This document shows, in pieces, positions 46,650-59,559 of a stretch of 64,000 bases of DNA; the first letter of the stretch is position 1; each line of letters opens with the position of its first letter. A program made the translations under genes and the position numbers. Location: positions 142,828,057-142,892,056 of the forward strand of contig OZ038478.1 of assembly GCA_964036315.1 (NCBI GenBank), written 5' to 3'. The stretch is from Acanthosepion esculentum (taxonomy: Eukaryota; Mollusca; Cephalopoda; Sepiida; Sepiidae). The notes beneath the pieces were generated by a model. It had not been told where the DNA came from, made no database searches, and worked only from the letters and a program-made list of their open reading frames with translations.

Positions 46650-48440
46650 TTTATTTTTCCAACTTTTCCTAAAGTTATTCGAGATTAGAGATCCCCGTAG
46701 CTTTTTAAAGTTTTGTTCTCTTCTGGTATCTGCCCACGCATTCCATTTGACAATGTATACTTGCCTAAGACATGCCATCGAAGAAGAAAAAACTTGACTA
46801 GGTCGCAGAACCGTTGCCGCCAGGTCCGCCATGCCAATAAGAGATAATGAATTGTCTTTAGAACTTTACGATTTCCTGTCTCAAAATTCCCTACAGAATA
46901 CTTAAATTAGCACCATTGAGTCCGAAGATCAAAGTAGCCATCAGCTTTCCAGAAGAGCCTCCCTGAACACTTTTGTTTGCCAGGCTGAAAATGATAATCA
47001 AAGGCCTCAACGGTTGTGGAGAAACGCCTCTTCAGCTATGCTGTGTTTTAGACGGAAACAAGATTGAGAACGCGAAAACTGCCTCTTTCAAATTGTTAAC
47101 ACCCCCTACATTTGGTGATGTGCCTCAGCTGCACCCAATTGTTGTAACTAATATTGATTTTCGGGTGGGCTGACTGTAAAAATAAAAGGGCTGCAACTGA
47201 ACGGTAAAAATTTCCAGTAATGAATGACCAGGTCGAATATGGGTTATACTGGTAGTCGTTTACAAAAACAACTATAGAATAACATTAATAATGCAAAGTA
47301 TTTATGCACAGCTCATTCCACATTGATTGTTTCCTGAATATTGCCAGTTACCAAAGCTTTTTTCGTGTAGGAACCTTCATTCCGAAAGATAATATTCATA
47401 GTCATTATCGGAAGTGTTTAATTCTTTAAATATATATTGACCATTTTATGATATATTAAACAGTTCTTCGTTTACATTTCGACTGGAACGCCTATGAATG
47501 TATTAACTATGAAATGACATGCAAAATCCTTGAATTTACTCCTGTAATCACTTACAAATTCAATCGAGTAACAATCGTAGAGAAGTGACAAATAGATGTC
47601 CGGAATGTTCTATAAAAAATCTTAGAGATTAAGAAGTAGTCGTACTAATGCCTGTCTCTTGGTAGGAGTAATTATGATTTCCCCACTGACAGTGTACTAA
47701 ACCAGAGATTTCGAAAGTGAATTTCAAGACACTTTTGAATTATTTCACCCCAAGCAAGACAATAAATCCACTAACATGTGTTAGTGGTTACTAGGAATGA
47801 AGAAAACTCATTATTATTGAGCGAGGTCAATAAAAGTGTGTGAAACTGATCCAAGTAATCTCTTTCAAACTGACAAAGTCTCTCCGTACAAACAACACCG
47901 CGTTCAAAAAATGAACTCAACTATAATCTCTCGCTTTGTGATTTTATACAAAGTTGATCCCGCAAAAATTCTGCATACATTCACCCACTCACGCGAATTC
48001 TCCTAGCTCCGAGACCGTGTCTTTCTTAAATAAAGTTGTCAGGGCGGCCATATTTTTTTTCCCATTTTTTCCTTCACCCGTTTTGAACGCCAAGAATATA
48101 CATGATCACTTTGCAACACGAGGTAAGTTGTCTTCTATTCTACAAAAAGAACAGGTTTAGAGGAGACAGAAAATGATGATTGTCATTGCATTTAAATGCT
48201 TGAAGATCGAGGTTGACTGGAAAGTAGGAAGCCAAAAAAAGACTTCCATAATCAGGATATGGCAGAGAAGAAACTTTTAGCATACAACTTATGATTATAT
48301 TGAGGCCTTTCAATTGTAAAATGATGAGACATTGCCAATAATCTAGTACTGCATTAGAATTCGTAAAGTGGTATCAAAGGTATAAGCTCATCTGAAGAAT
48401 TAACATGAAAATATTTCTAGAAAAGGACCAGGAAAGCTAC
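46650..48440. other. Mostly unassigned sequence
   Basis: An open stretch at about 46960-47200 (+) reads 'LKMIIKGLNGCGETPLQLCC' then 'PTFGDVPQLHPIVVTNIDFR'. It looks protein-like in composition but I do not recognise it. It could be an exon of a host gene or part of an unknown element. The rest has no supported feature. A consensus-like donor 'ggtaagt' at 48122-48128 follows a GC-richer block but is too weak to call an exon. Confidence 0.35.
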
Positions 48441-48449
48441 GTTACGGTT

Positions 48450-48800
48450 TTAAGAAAGTGACTGAAGCCGAGATGTCTGAGCAGGTCCAATAACTTGGTT
48501 GATTCTATACTGGCGTTTTGTAAACTATCTCTAGATACATAGGAGCACCAGACCAAATGTGACATCAATATCTAATGTATGGACGAAGTAGCAGACGTGA
48601 AAATGTGTAAGATTCTTGCAAGAAAAATTGACGCGGAGCCGATTTTCCTAGTAGCAGACGTAACAATTGATTCAATATAATCGTTCCAGTTCATGTCAGA
48701 GATTCTAATTGTTATTATTAGTTTAGTTTTAAGATTTACGGGAAAGGGCTTGGAATTATTTTTAGAGCCACTAATGCGGGATTTAAAATCATGTCTGGAC
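48450..48800 (-). mobile_element. Jockey-like LINE RT C-terminal fragment
   Basis: The minus strand carries 'NWNDYIESIVTSATRKIGSA', then in other frames 'CHIWSGAPMYLE' and 'NQVIGPAQTSRLQSLS'. These match 'RWNKYIESVASATAKKFGSL', 'CCHIWSGAP' and 'NVIGPDLSSRFQSLS' of the LINE at 33721-36896. Short, frameshifted, no flanking ends recognised. Confidence 0.75.
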
Positions 48801-49559
48801 ATATTTTGGAAGAAAATTGACTGCTTATCTTAATTTATTACTAAACTTAGGGCTGGTGACGGCTATGGTCTTTTTTCAGTTCTTCTCCAGCTTGGAAGCC
48901 ATTTGGAATCTTTGCCGTCATTGCTTTATACAGTAAGGATGTCTACAGGGTTGTTGGCCAAGAGAAATAAAAATAGTCGTTCCAGCGCATTTGAATTTTG
49001 AAATTAATGACAAACACAAAGTAAGGATGTATAAATTCCCTCGATCCAAGCAAAAGAAGACAATGTCACACCCAAATCTACGCTTAGCAGCATATAAAGA
49101 TAGTTGTAGGTGGTGCTATCTAACTTGGCCCCAGGAACATATCTCTACCTTGATCAGTTATGCCCTGAATCTGGTAAATCAGTGTTAACGTTGGCGGTTC
49201 TGTCCATGGGAAAGAGATGTGAATTATCTTAGTCCAAATAGAGAATTATATTGGGCGTCAAAGGAATGGGATCTACGGGGGCGCATATATGTAGCAGTAC
49301 TAGTCATATCTAATAGAAGTCAACACAACTCACCTTTGACAGAGCAGGTCCTTAAAGATAGCGACTAATTATTTGAAGCATCTCGTATTTTCTGTCGTTC
49401 AAATCAGGCCCACCTTCAATGCGAAAAGTGCCAGAAGCATATCTATAAAGTTCATTTGGTTTAGCTTCTCTGGCATATGAAAGAAAATATATCTACTCAT
49501 GTGGCCGTGTTAATAACACAATACTAACCACTACAAATTGCCTAATCCCGTGATGTGGC
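48801..49559. other. No recognised feature
   Basis: Unassigned sequence between the LINE fragment and the Tc1-like remnant. Confidence 0.5.
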
Positions 49560-50060
49560 TGATTTGGATTTTGGAGGTCGCGCTACAATTAGCGTGATCT
49601 GAGGAGTCACGATTCCAGTTGCTTTAAAAGAAGAGTCGAGATCGTTGATAGCGCAAATTGCACGTAGACATGGATACTAGTTCCGAGTAGGGCACCGCAC
49701 AGACTGGTAATAGTTTCATACTGACCACGTGGTATGGCTTGAATTCACTGGGTCCGCCGATGCATCATTGACTGGTGGTCACTGGGTTGTATTTATTACC
49801 ATTCATGCAGATATTCTATGAACCGCCCAAATAATGGATTATTCCAACAAGATAATGCACCGTGTCATCGGGATCAAGTACTGTAGGAATGGTTTAAGGA
49901 ATGTTTCGGAGATCTCTGACGAATACCCCATTACACTACATTTTTTCGACATTAGCCAAATCGATCTTTTATGGGACTTGCTGGAGTAGTTTATTCGCAC
50001 GCAAGATGCTGCACTTATAAATGTACACGAAGCAGAGGACAACTATGGAGACGACATGGC
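49560..50060 (+). mobile_element. Tc1-like transposase remnant
   Basis: 'FQQDNAPCHRDQ' at about 49846-49880 is the second catalytic Asp block of Tc1-type transposases. 'DISQIDLLWDLLE' at 49948-49986 follows where the PDLNPIEHLWD.L block is expected, with Asp in place of the catalytic Glu. Multiple stops and frame changes are present. No terminal repeats were found. Confidence 0.7.
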
Positions 50061-50709
50061 TTAGTATCTCGCCAGAGTTATTGACCGGGATTCACGACAC
50101 TAGGAAACTATGTCATAACTTTAGTATAAAAGATAAGGAAATTGAACATAGAATTGGCTCTATTAGTAATAGTTTCACCCAATACCGCAAGTTGCTATTG
50201 AAAGAAAAGTTAACTTGAAAATGGAGTCATGTTTTTAAATAGCATTGAAACATTAAGATTCATTCTAAGGACGACAATTATGGCCCCGAAACCATTAAGA
50301 ATAGCTAAACTGTCGGCTATATATAACTGCTTCCTCAAAGGCTGGTTAAAATAGCTTCGAGCGTGTAAAGCGTGCAGGTCTCAACGAAACCATCTTTTTT
50401 GGAACCTCGTACAGAATCACAAATAAAATACCGTAACGAAATGTACAGAATCCACACCACTAGATAAGTACTTTCAACAGCAGCAAGAACTAAAATGGAT
50501 AGTTCATGTAACAAGATGAAAATCAAGATGCTGAAATTCCACACCACCTCAAACAAAAGGCAAAGAGGAAGCCCCCATCAAGCTGGAAATATTAATAAGA
50601 GCTATTTTCTTGAAAAATTGTTTTTTAAGATTTTCTAAATTTCAATCAACAGTAGCATTAACTTCTTGGTCAATGAATGATGAATGTTTCCTAATAAGGT
50701 AACGGTTAA
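50061..50709. other. No recognised feature
   Basis: Unassigned. Some sequence left of the mariner may extend the Tc1-like remnant. Confidence 0.45.
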
Positions 50710-50711
50710 TA

Positions 50712-51595
50712 CGAGGGTCATTCAATAAATAAGGTGAATTTTTCGGTATAAGTACTTCTAATACAGATAGAAGCTTAATTTTTTTCGTTTTTGTTTTACG
50801 TTTTTTTCACATGGATTTAATTTCTTTTGCAGATTAAAAAAACTTTCAGAGTTTTGGCTATTAACAAAGATGGCCAACCAAGAAGCACGCTCCAGGATTG
50901 AACAGCGGTCAATTATCAAGTTTTTGGCTGCTAAAGAGTGCAAACCAGTTGAAATTCATCGGAGAATGTCAACTGTGTATGGTGACACAGGTTTCAGCCA
51001 AAAAATGTCTACAAGTGGGCTAAATTGTTTAAAGAGGGACGGAGCAGTGTTGAGGATGAAGACAGGCCTGGGAGGCCTACAGAAGTGAGGTCTCTTGAGG
51101 TGATCGAATCAGTCAATGACCTCATTCAGTCTGACAGAAGGGTGACGGTGGATGACATTGCAAGGACTTTGAGCTTATCTGTTGGGACAGCACACAAGGT
51201 CAGCTACCGGTGGGTACCAAAGATGCTTATTGCAGAGCACAAACAGCACAGCAGCCCAAACGGTGCAGACCATCAACGAGCTGGGCTGGGAATGCTCCGT
51301 CATCTCCCTTACAGCCCAGACCTTGCCCCTTCAGACTTTAACCTGTTTGGTCCCTTGAAAGTGTTCATGAGAGGCACGAAGTTTAAAAGTGACGATGAAG
51401 TCAAAAGTGTTGTGAGCGATGGCTGAGACATCAGTCCAAAGATTTTTACGCTGAGAGAATACGGAAGCTTGTGCACAGATGGGAAAAGTGTGTGACAGTG
51501 CTGGGAGATTACGTTGAAAAATAAAAAAGTAAGCTTCTATCTGTATTAGAAGTCCTTATACCGAAATATTCACCTTATTTATTGAATGACCCTCG
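50712..51595 (+). mobile_element. Mariner with 66 bp TIRs, internally deleted
   Basis: An 884 bp element flanked by TA (50710-50711 and 51596-51597). Its terminal inverted repeats start 'cgagggtcattcaataaata', are 66 bp long and differ at two positions. Transposase starts at ATG 50870: an N-terminal paired HTH region 'EQRSIIKFLAAKECKPVEIH', a one-base loss near 51005, then 'VYKWAKLF', 'DEDRPGRPTEV' and 'RRVTVDDIARTLSLSVGTAH'. 'YRWVPKMLIAEHKQ' joins almost directly to a frameshifted remnant of the C-terminal half. An internal deletion has removed the first two catalytic Asp blocks. The last block 'HLPYSPDLAPSDFNLFGPLK' is intact. It is mobile only in trans. Confidence 0.9.
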
Positions 51596-51597
51596 TA

Positions 51598-52430
51598 TTA
51601 CATTACCGCGTTGATTGTAATAATTATATCTGTTATACTCATTTCGCATTTATAGATATAGTTTTATTCCATTCATAGTAATCTTAAAAAGTAAACGGGT
51701 TCTTCATTAATCGAATCGGCTAGAGGAAGGTAAATGTATATTTAGTTTATAATAATGTTTGTGTCCTTTGTGACATAAAGGAAAACACAAAAAGTAATCC
51801 TTCGGGTGTTACTTACCAGACGCTTGAAACTAAAGATTAGGTTGAGACAAATAGTACTATATTCATCCAATCCCCACTGTTTTTAGGGGTATTTTTTTCA
51901 TGCGTACATGCCTAAATTGTTATGGACAAATGTTGTCTAAAGTTCTGATAAAGTGCTACCTTCATTTCAGTTAATATTCAGACAGCCTCTTTTGTAGTCT
52001 CCACCACAAATATGTTTCATGTGTTTTCCAACCTTTTTTTTAAATCGCATCGAATGATTTGAAACGAAGAGAACTAGTGTTCTTATCTTTATGTTTTTAT
52101 CTCTATATATTAATTCATTCTTTCTCCAACTTTCTCAGTGTCGTATTATAGATGAAGTAATGTTATGACTTATGGGGACTAGTATCTTTATCTTTGTTGT
52201 TTTGTTCATTGCATTACAACCCATGACTTATATTCATATCTCAATGCCGATAAAGTACCAACGAATCTATTTCATTAAATACAACTAATATCGTTTAAAT
52301 TAGTCATCAATTCAGTTACGGCCAAATCAAATCGTTAAAAAATCGTACCTTATCTGAAATTACTTGACGTGCTTGAGGATTCTGACGATTTATTTTGAGT
52401 CAAATATCACCTGCGCTTCAATTTCTGTTA
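51598..52430. other. No recognised feature
   Basis: AT-rich intergenic sequence. Confidence 0.5.
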
Positions 52431-52434
52431 ATTT

Positions 52435-52800
52435 CTGTTGTAATGAAAAACATAATTTATTATTAACAGCAGCCGGCGATATGTGCGAAAGATTCTAAGA
52501 ACCATAGTCATTCGTTGGCGATCATGGCTTCCCACAATGTCCTGTCCTCGGTGGCTCTTAATAAATTTTGTATTTTTGTTATCGCTCCTAAGTCCTGTTC
52601 TGCAATCCATTTGCGCCTGTTAGGTAGGATATGCGTTGTTTTTGTCTGTCCCGCTTTCCCTCACTTTGTCCTTTGAGTATCGAATTTTCCAAGACCCCTT
52701 TGTTCCGTATGTGTCCTAGATATTTGAACTCTCTTTCGGATGTTAAATATGTCTTTTTATCTTCATTTTCTTTAATACTTCGTCGTTGCTCACATGTTTC
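52435..52800 (-). mobile_element. RTE-type LINE C-terminal fragment
   Basis: The minus strand reads 'EREFKYLGHIRNKGVLENSI', 'GQSEGKRDRQKQRISYL' and, after a frame change, 'IVGSHDRQRMT'. This is the same C-terminal pattern as the LINE at 31570-32935 (its FLGHIMRK.GL.NL...G.IE.KRDG.K block). The RT core is missing. It is better conserved in this region than the 32 kb copy, so it derives from another subfamily or an older active source. Confidence 0.7.
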
Positions 52801-53580
52801 GTTCATGGGATTCTTAGCATCCTCCTGTGGAATCATATTGCTGTTGCTTAAAGACTTTACTTCATCTGTAAGGAGATTGTCCAGAATTCACTTTCATATA
52901 GGAGGAGTGATATTAGATAACAATTCAGTACTCTCTGTTTCCAATGAAATTTTCTTGTTTCTTAAAAAAACTGCATTGCTTTTGGAAAGCACTTTCACTA
53001 TCCCAATGCACGTTCGGATTTCGGATTAAAACACTTCCAAACATTTAAAAACTATACAGAATAAGTCAAAATGCCGACCTCAATAAAACAGCACAATTAT
53101 TTGTGGACACGCTGTAATAAATAATCAGTAGGTACCGGGAAATTATTTATGTGAGAGGGAAAACCACTATGAGAAGGCATCCAGTCATTAGCGTATGTAA
53201 GATTCTAGAAATTTAAAATATATCAAAAGAGCTATTTGTTTTACCAGGTTATCTACGATGGTATACAGACGGCTTCAATTGAATGTTGATGCACAAAAGA
53301 AGCTGTGTTCAGCAATCAATGAATTAAATTTGCATTTTCTGTGAGACAGCAGAATCGTTACAAAGAAACAGCACATTTGAACATTAGAATAAATACGTGT
53401 AACTTGACAATATGACGAATGTAGACAGTGTATTTTTCAGACCGCACGAAGTAACCGCAGATCATTTAACTTTGAAATTCACGCATTCCCAAGGATAGTT
53501 GCAATAAAATTAATGGTTGTTAGTCATTTAAAAATCTACCTGTCAGTTTTGTAATATTCAAATCGGCATAGATTTAATAG
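52801..53580. other. No recognised feature
   Basis: Unassigned sequence. Confidence 0.5.
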
Positions 53581-53581
53581 T

Positions 53582-54762
<1,181 letters not shown>

Positions 54763-54802
54763 AAAACATACACTTCTCTCGTTGGAACAACTATAACTTT
54801 TC

Positions 54803-54848
<46 letters not shown>
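54803..54848. repeat. (TA)n microsatellite
   Basis: TA run to the right of the large inverted repeat. Confidence 0.95.
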
Positions 54849-54849
<1 letters not shown>

Positions 54850-54851
<2 letters not shown>

Positions 54852-55644
54852 AAAGGTAGATAATATCGACATAACACAGTTAATTCATTTCTTTGGTTTA
54901 ACAGAGAATTTTTGTCAGCAAACATTATAATATGAAATTATCGCTGTAAACACAGGAAACAAAGATCATATAAGGCTTTACAAGTTCTATTTTTTAATAT
55001 TTTCCATTTTACCGTAGGCGTTTTGTTGATTTCTTTTAAGTATCCAAGATATTTTGAAAGGCACGTCCTATTACAGTGCGTACTGCTGTTGAAAGAGTTA
55101 AAAAATGTTCATAAATAATTTCGTACTTCAATTTTATAGCAATTATTTTATTAGTAGTCAATGGTTCATCCACGACGGGTAATTTATATATTTGATTTCT
55201 TCAGCTTTATTGTTGCCATGTTTTGTCATTTATTCAGTATTATTTGCATCGTGTATAGATGTTCCACATTTTTAATTTTATCTATTGACTCATTCATGAG
55301 GTTTCCTGAATATAGAAAAAAAATAGAAAGGTTTCTGATAAATTTATGTTTGATTAATCTCCTCGCTACATCCTTAATGCATTTGTCGCTGTCATGTTTG
55401 CTACAGTCGTTGGGTGACATGTCTAAACGCCAGTTTATCGTATCATGAAAAAATAACTCACTTACCTCCGCTCTCTAACCTCATTTTTCTATTTTAGCCT
55501 ACATCTGATATTTAATTGGTTAATCGCGACATACCCACTAATATATTTTTAATACTGACCTTATGCCTTCCCCTTTAACTTCCAAAATAAGGTAATGTTT
55601 GTTTTTTAAATTTCCCTAATAAATCATTACAAGTTACTAAACAT
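54850..55644. other. No recognised feature
   Basis: Unassigned. Overlapping opposite-strand open frames at 55161-55448 are unsupported. Confidence 0.45.
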
Positions 55645-55723
55645 CACCCGAGGAAGTATAATCATAGTATTGAAACATGAAAACTTTTTTGTAGCGACGT
55701 AAAAAGATTTTTATTATAATATC

Positions 55724-55730
<7 letters not shown>
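55645..55730 (+). mobile_element. PLE-like 3' tail
   Basis: 'ccgaggaagtataatcatag' then 'tattGAAACatg' (55648-55676), followed by ~55 bp and a (TA)n tract. Same layout as the tail at 18125-18212. Confidence 0.4.
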
Positions 55731-55793
<63 letters not shown>

Positions 55794-55956
55794 GGACTCT
55801 CTCGTCGTTTTCGACGTATGAGTGTCTTTCAGTTCATTTTTTTATGTTTATGATTCGTATGGGATAACAAACCTGCTCGGGTTTTGCAAACAAATCCACA
55901 CGAAGAGCATATTAAAGTGTTGACCGTCATATGGTCAACCCTTGAGTATGCCCTTT

Positions 55957-56033
<77 letters not shown>
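55731..56033. repeat. Two (TA)n microsatellites
   Basis: TA runs at about 55731-55792 and 55958-56033, with 165 bp of unassigned sequence between them. Confidence 0.9.
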
Positions 56034-56078
56034 CACGATATTATTGCCACACCAGGAGATAAAATGATCTTTAAAAAG

Positions 56079-56429
56079 AGATCATATTATATTCATAAAA
56101 AAAGGATACAAAAGTATAACAGCGATTAATTATTTTTTAGGTACTTGTCCGCGATTAGAAATTAGGATCGCCTGACATATTCCGGACCAAGTACGTAGAC
56201 ACCAGCTTGAAACATCCCTAACTAGGACGATTTTTTTGTTTTTGTTCCCTCCCCTAGTTTAGATATATTTTAACACTAGTTGTTGAAAATATTTTTTCTT
56301 TTCAATTCCTTAGTTCTACTTGCCGACGATATTATTTTTTATTACAATATGTCGGCCGGAATGTAGCTAAAAAATTTAATTGCTGTGTTATTTTTGCATC
56401 CTTTTATTATGAATAAAATATGATCCATT
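56079..56429. repeat. Inverted repeat, ~66 bp arms (MITE-like)
   Basis: Left arm 56079-56145 and right arm 56362-56429 are inverted copies beginning 'gatcatatt(a/t)tattcata' with 'aaaaggat(a/g)caaaa' and 'agc(g/a)attaa'. The interior of about 215 bp has no coding. It could be a MITE, or again two fused retroelement ends. No clear TSD is visible. Confidence 0.65.
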
Positions 56430-56469
56430 TTTCACGATCATTATATACATACATATATATATAATGTAT

Positions 56470-56870
56470 GTATTAAACATGAAAACAACAAACAAAAACT
56501 AAAAAACATTTGAAGCTATATGCATAAAACAGTTGAAACCTTACATGAACAAAATAAACTATGAAATCTCCACAAATATTCTTAAATGGCTATACTTGAT
56601 AACAGAAGCCACTGGTTTATACCAACAGCTTCCCATACTTAATACTTCTCGCTTTCACTCTCGCGTGGTCATGTGTGACATCACGAGCTGTGCTGCAATT
56701 TTCCCTTCTGCGTCTCGTATACAAGAGTTTGTCGTTGCTTGGGAATCTTCCATGCAACAAAAAAGGACCATCATTATTTTTTCGTCCGTGTATTGTTTAA
56801 TATATTGAAATGTAAGTGTCATCTTTGTTAATGGCTTATGTAAGCCGAAAGCTTAGATAGGATTAAAAAA
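56470..56870 (+). mobile_element. Penelope-like element, GIY-YIG C-terminus and 3' UTR
   Basis: 'KTFEAICIKQLKPYMNKINY' and 'EISTNILKWL' match the coding tail at 16860-16950. The UTR that follows matches 16950-17030 and continues past the point where that copy is cut. At 56833-56851 a perfect GGCTT/AAGCC hairpin with loop atgt is followed by GAAAG, the same hairpin-GAAA layout seen at other PLE ends. Only the last ~40 codons of the ORF are left. Confidence 0.65.
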
Positions 56871-56991
56871 CATGTATCAATATGGTGTTTTTCTTTCATC
56901 TTTCAATGATAATGTTATTAAGCTTATCAGACAATATGAAAGGAATTTACTTAAAATAGATAGACAAATCTTGTCTATATTATTTAATGAA

Positions 56992-57029
<38 letters not shown>

Positions 57030-58890
57030 GTATGAGAGAGAGAGATGGATATGAATAGATGTAAATAGCTTTACACTGAACGATAATTTCATCAGTAAAC
57101 ATAACATGTCATTCGTCTTATATTTAGTAAACTTTTCAAATAAAACTAAAGAGAAGAACGTCAGTCACTGTTAAAAGGCTATCGTTTATCGGTAATTGAT
57201 TCTCCACCTGATTTGTCATTGTATAATCTCAGAGATGCGTAAAAGCCTTATTTATTCCTTCCTTATCCGCGCATATTGACAAGCAGGTTTCAGTAACGTA
57301 TAGAAATAAAAACAGGTTGTGGCGAAATAATTGTACCCAAATTCGTATTTTTGTTGTCAATAGATCTCAAAGAAGGATAATAAAAATTGACCGCTTGCGC
57401 CCCTGTCAATCATTGTTACTCATGTCAGAGTAATGGTGCTTTTGCTCTGGATAAAGATTCTAGAACCAATAATTTGGTGATTATTACATCTCTGTCTTGA
57501 GCGAAATAGTTTGGGGGAGAAAATTAGAGAGTGGGCATATGTAGGTTTCTGCTAGCGACAGAATCGATAAGAATGTCGGCAGGACACAGGCACAAAAATG
57601 TTATTGGGGTAATAATGGTCTTACAGAAGGGTAAGTACAAACAATCAAGTGAAGGATATCCACAAACTTACAAAAGGAGACTTGTAAACAAACGTACACA
57701 GAGAGAATAATTTTTCCCACGTAAATTACTCTCACACTTAAATACGAACATACGCAGTTATTTCCGATTAATCTATTCTGTCGTAGACATACGCTTCTAT
57801 ACAAATGACGTATGAAAAAGAACGCTTTCTGATATACCATATTTGTAATAAACGCTTTCTTCAGTTGATATACAAAAAGCATATAGACAACTTCCGGAAG
57901 ACTAACTTGTATACAGAAAGAAATATCACCCTTTAATCAAGCAACTCGTTTTATTGTCTACACAAGCAAGGTCATTGTTTGTTTTTTTAAAATTTGTTCT
58001 GTCATACAAATGCACAAAAGTTACTTATAATAAAATACCTCAGATATCATACGTGAACACAAGTGTATGAAGTAGACACTTCCGTCTTTTTGATGAATAC
58101 GAATATATATCTTCGGAGGCACACAAAAACTTACATAAGAGAAAGAATAAATTACATAGGTTGCACTAGATTTATAAACGCTGGTAAATAGACGTATGGT
58201 ATTTAATAAGAGTTACATATGCTAACTCGCTTCTGAAAAATTTATTCCATCATCGAGATAAGCCTATGTATAAATTACGAAAAAACATTCAGTTATATCA
58301 CTAGAATTAATAAAGACTACGTACTAGAACCAACCACTTATGTAAATAATGGTTTAACGATTACACATTCTTAAACAGGAAAAATATAAGATATATCAAA
58401 ATGAAAAGTGCAGACGGAGTTATTTAATGGAGTTCGGCTGAAAGGAAAAGCTAAGATTTTCAAGCTAGGAACACCCTATTGACATGCAACATTAGCATTA
58501 TTCACTTATCTAATCCAACGTTTCCGAATTTAGCAATCGATTCTGTCTTTCCTGTGTGGGCCTGTACAACAATAGCAGATGCTGCATTGCCATCATCAGC
58601 TGAGACATAACTCTTTGGGTATAGATCCCCGGTCGTCTAAGACCGACGGATAACTGAAGGAAAATAAAATGGAAACAAATTAACAAAAACTAATCAGCTT
58701 ACCACAATAACTGAATAAAAATTGACGGGAAAAATTAACGACATTAAATAGGCAGACGAAGACTAGTATTTGGGATATAAGAAGTCAGATAGGAAAACCA
58801 GGTTAATGGGTCTTTACGGTACCGTGCAATTACCCTGGTTGGTAATCGCCAACAATCTTATTTATTTTGAAGTTTCCGATCTCAGCAGTA
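56871..58890. other. Mostly unassigned sequence
   Basis: Short (CA)n/(TA)n/(GA)n tract at 56994-57044. The preceding frame 'SFNDNVIKLIRQYERNLLKI' (56905-56965) might be the N-terminal part of another retroelement, but this is weak. The rest is AT-rich without recognised features. Confidence 0.4.
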
Positions 58891-58899
58891 TTTGATGTA

Positions 58900-59545
58900 A
58901 TTAGATTTGCGTGAACTAAAACATATAAAACAAATATTAGCCAACAATAATATTTCTAATTACATCATTGATAACCAAATAATATTATTCTTACAAAAAT
59001 ATATGACACCAATAACAAAAATACAACACAACAAAAAAAACAACTTATTTTACGGTAACTCGATGCACAATAATTATAAGCAGAACGAATTCGTTATAAA
59101 TCATTAAAAACCATATTTTTCTGCTGTAATTCCCGAAAAGCGTGTAAAACGTATAATATATTACGGAAAATGGAAAACTGCAAACCTTGTAGTTAATAAT
59201 CAAAATAACCCCACCAAATCAAATCTGGCACTGATCAATATGGTGTATCAATTTCCCTATGATTCTTGTTACAAATCAATTACTTATATTAGACATACGA
59301 CTACCTCCGCGAGTAGGCGACTCACATGTTACTTATCAGAACAAAGCACTCTAAAACATCTATCTACACGTAATATACAAAAACCTTTAAGAAAGATTCT
59401 CGTCGAAAATACGAGAGTACTTTGTCAATCAAATTTCCGAAAATACCTCATTAGAAGTGAGGCTATGTACATCAAACATCGCTTCCTCATCATTAAACTT
59501 GCCTTGTTTAACAATGGTAATGGAGTGCTGAAAGTCTTTTAAAAA
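58900..59545 (+). mobile_element. Penelope-like element, linker and GIY-YIG domain
   Basis: The linker 'RELKHIKQILANNNISNYII' (58910-58970) is followed, after a stop near 59105, by the endonuclease. This has 'NMVYQFPYDSC' (59238-59270), 'YIRHTTTSASRRLTCYL' (59286-59336) with the YIG Gly replaced by Arg, 'KILVENTRVL' and 'RSEAMYIKHRFLIIKLALF'. A stop follows at 59540. The order linker, GIY, YIG, ENT, EA.YI is that of the C-terminal half of a PLE ORF. RT is not present. A second PLE fragment of another family begins immediately. Confidence 0.8.
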
Positions 59546-59559
59546 TAGAAAGTCGTTAA

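Noticed and set aside
48100..48128. Host exon ending in a 'ggtaagt' splice donor
   Set aside because: There is no reading frame continuity, acceptor or homology to support an exon.
55161..55448. Possible multi-pass membrane protein
   Set aside because: An equally long frame lies on the opposite strand, there is no recognised motif, and the sequence is AT-rich.
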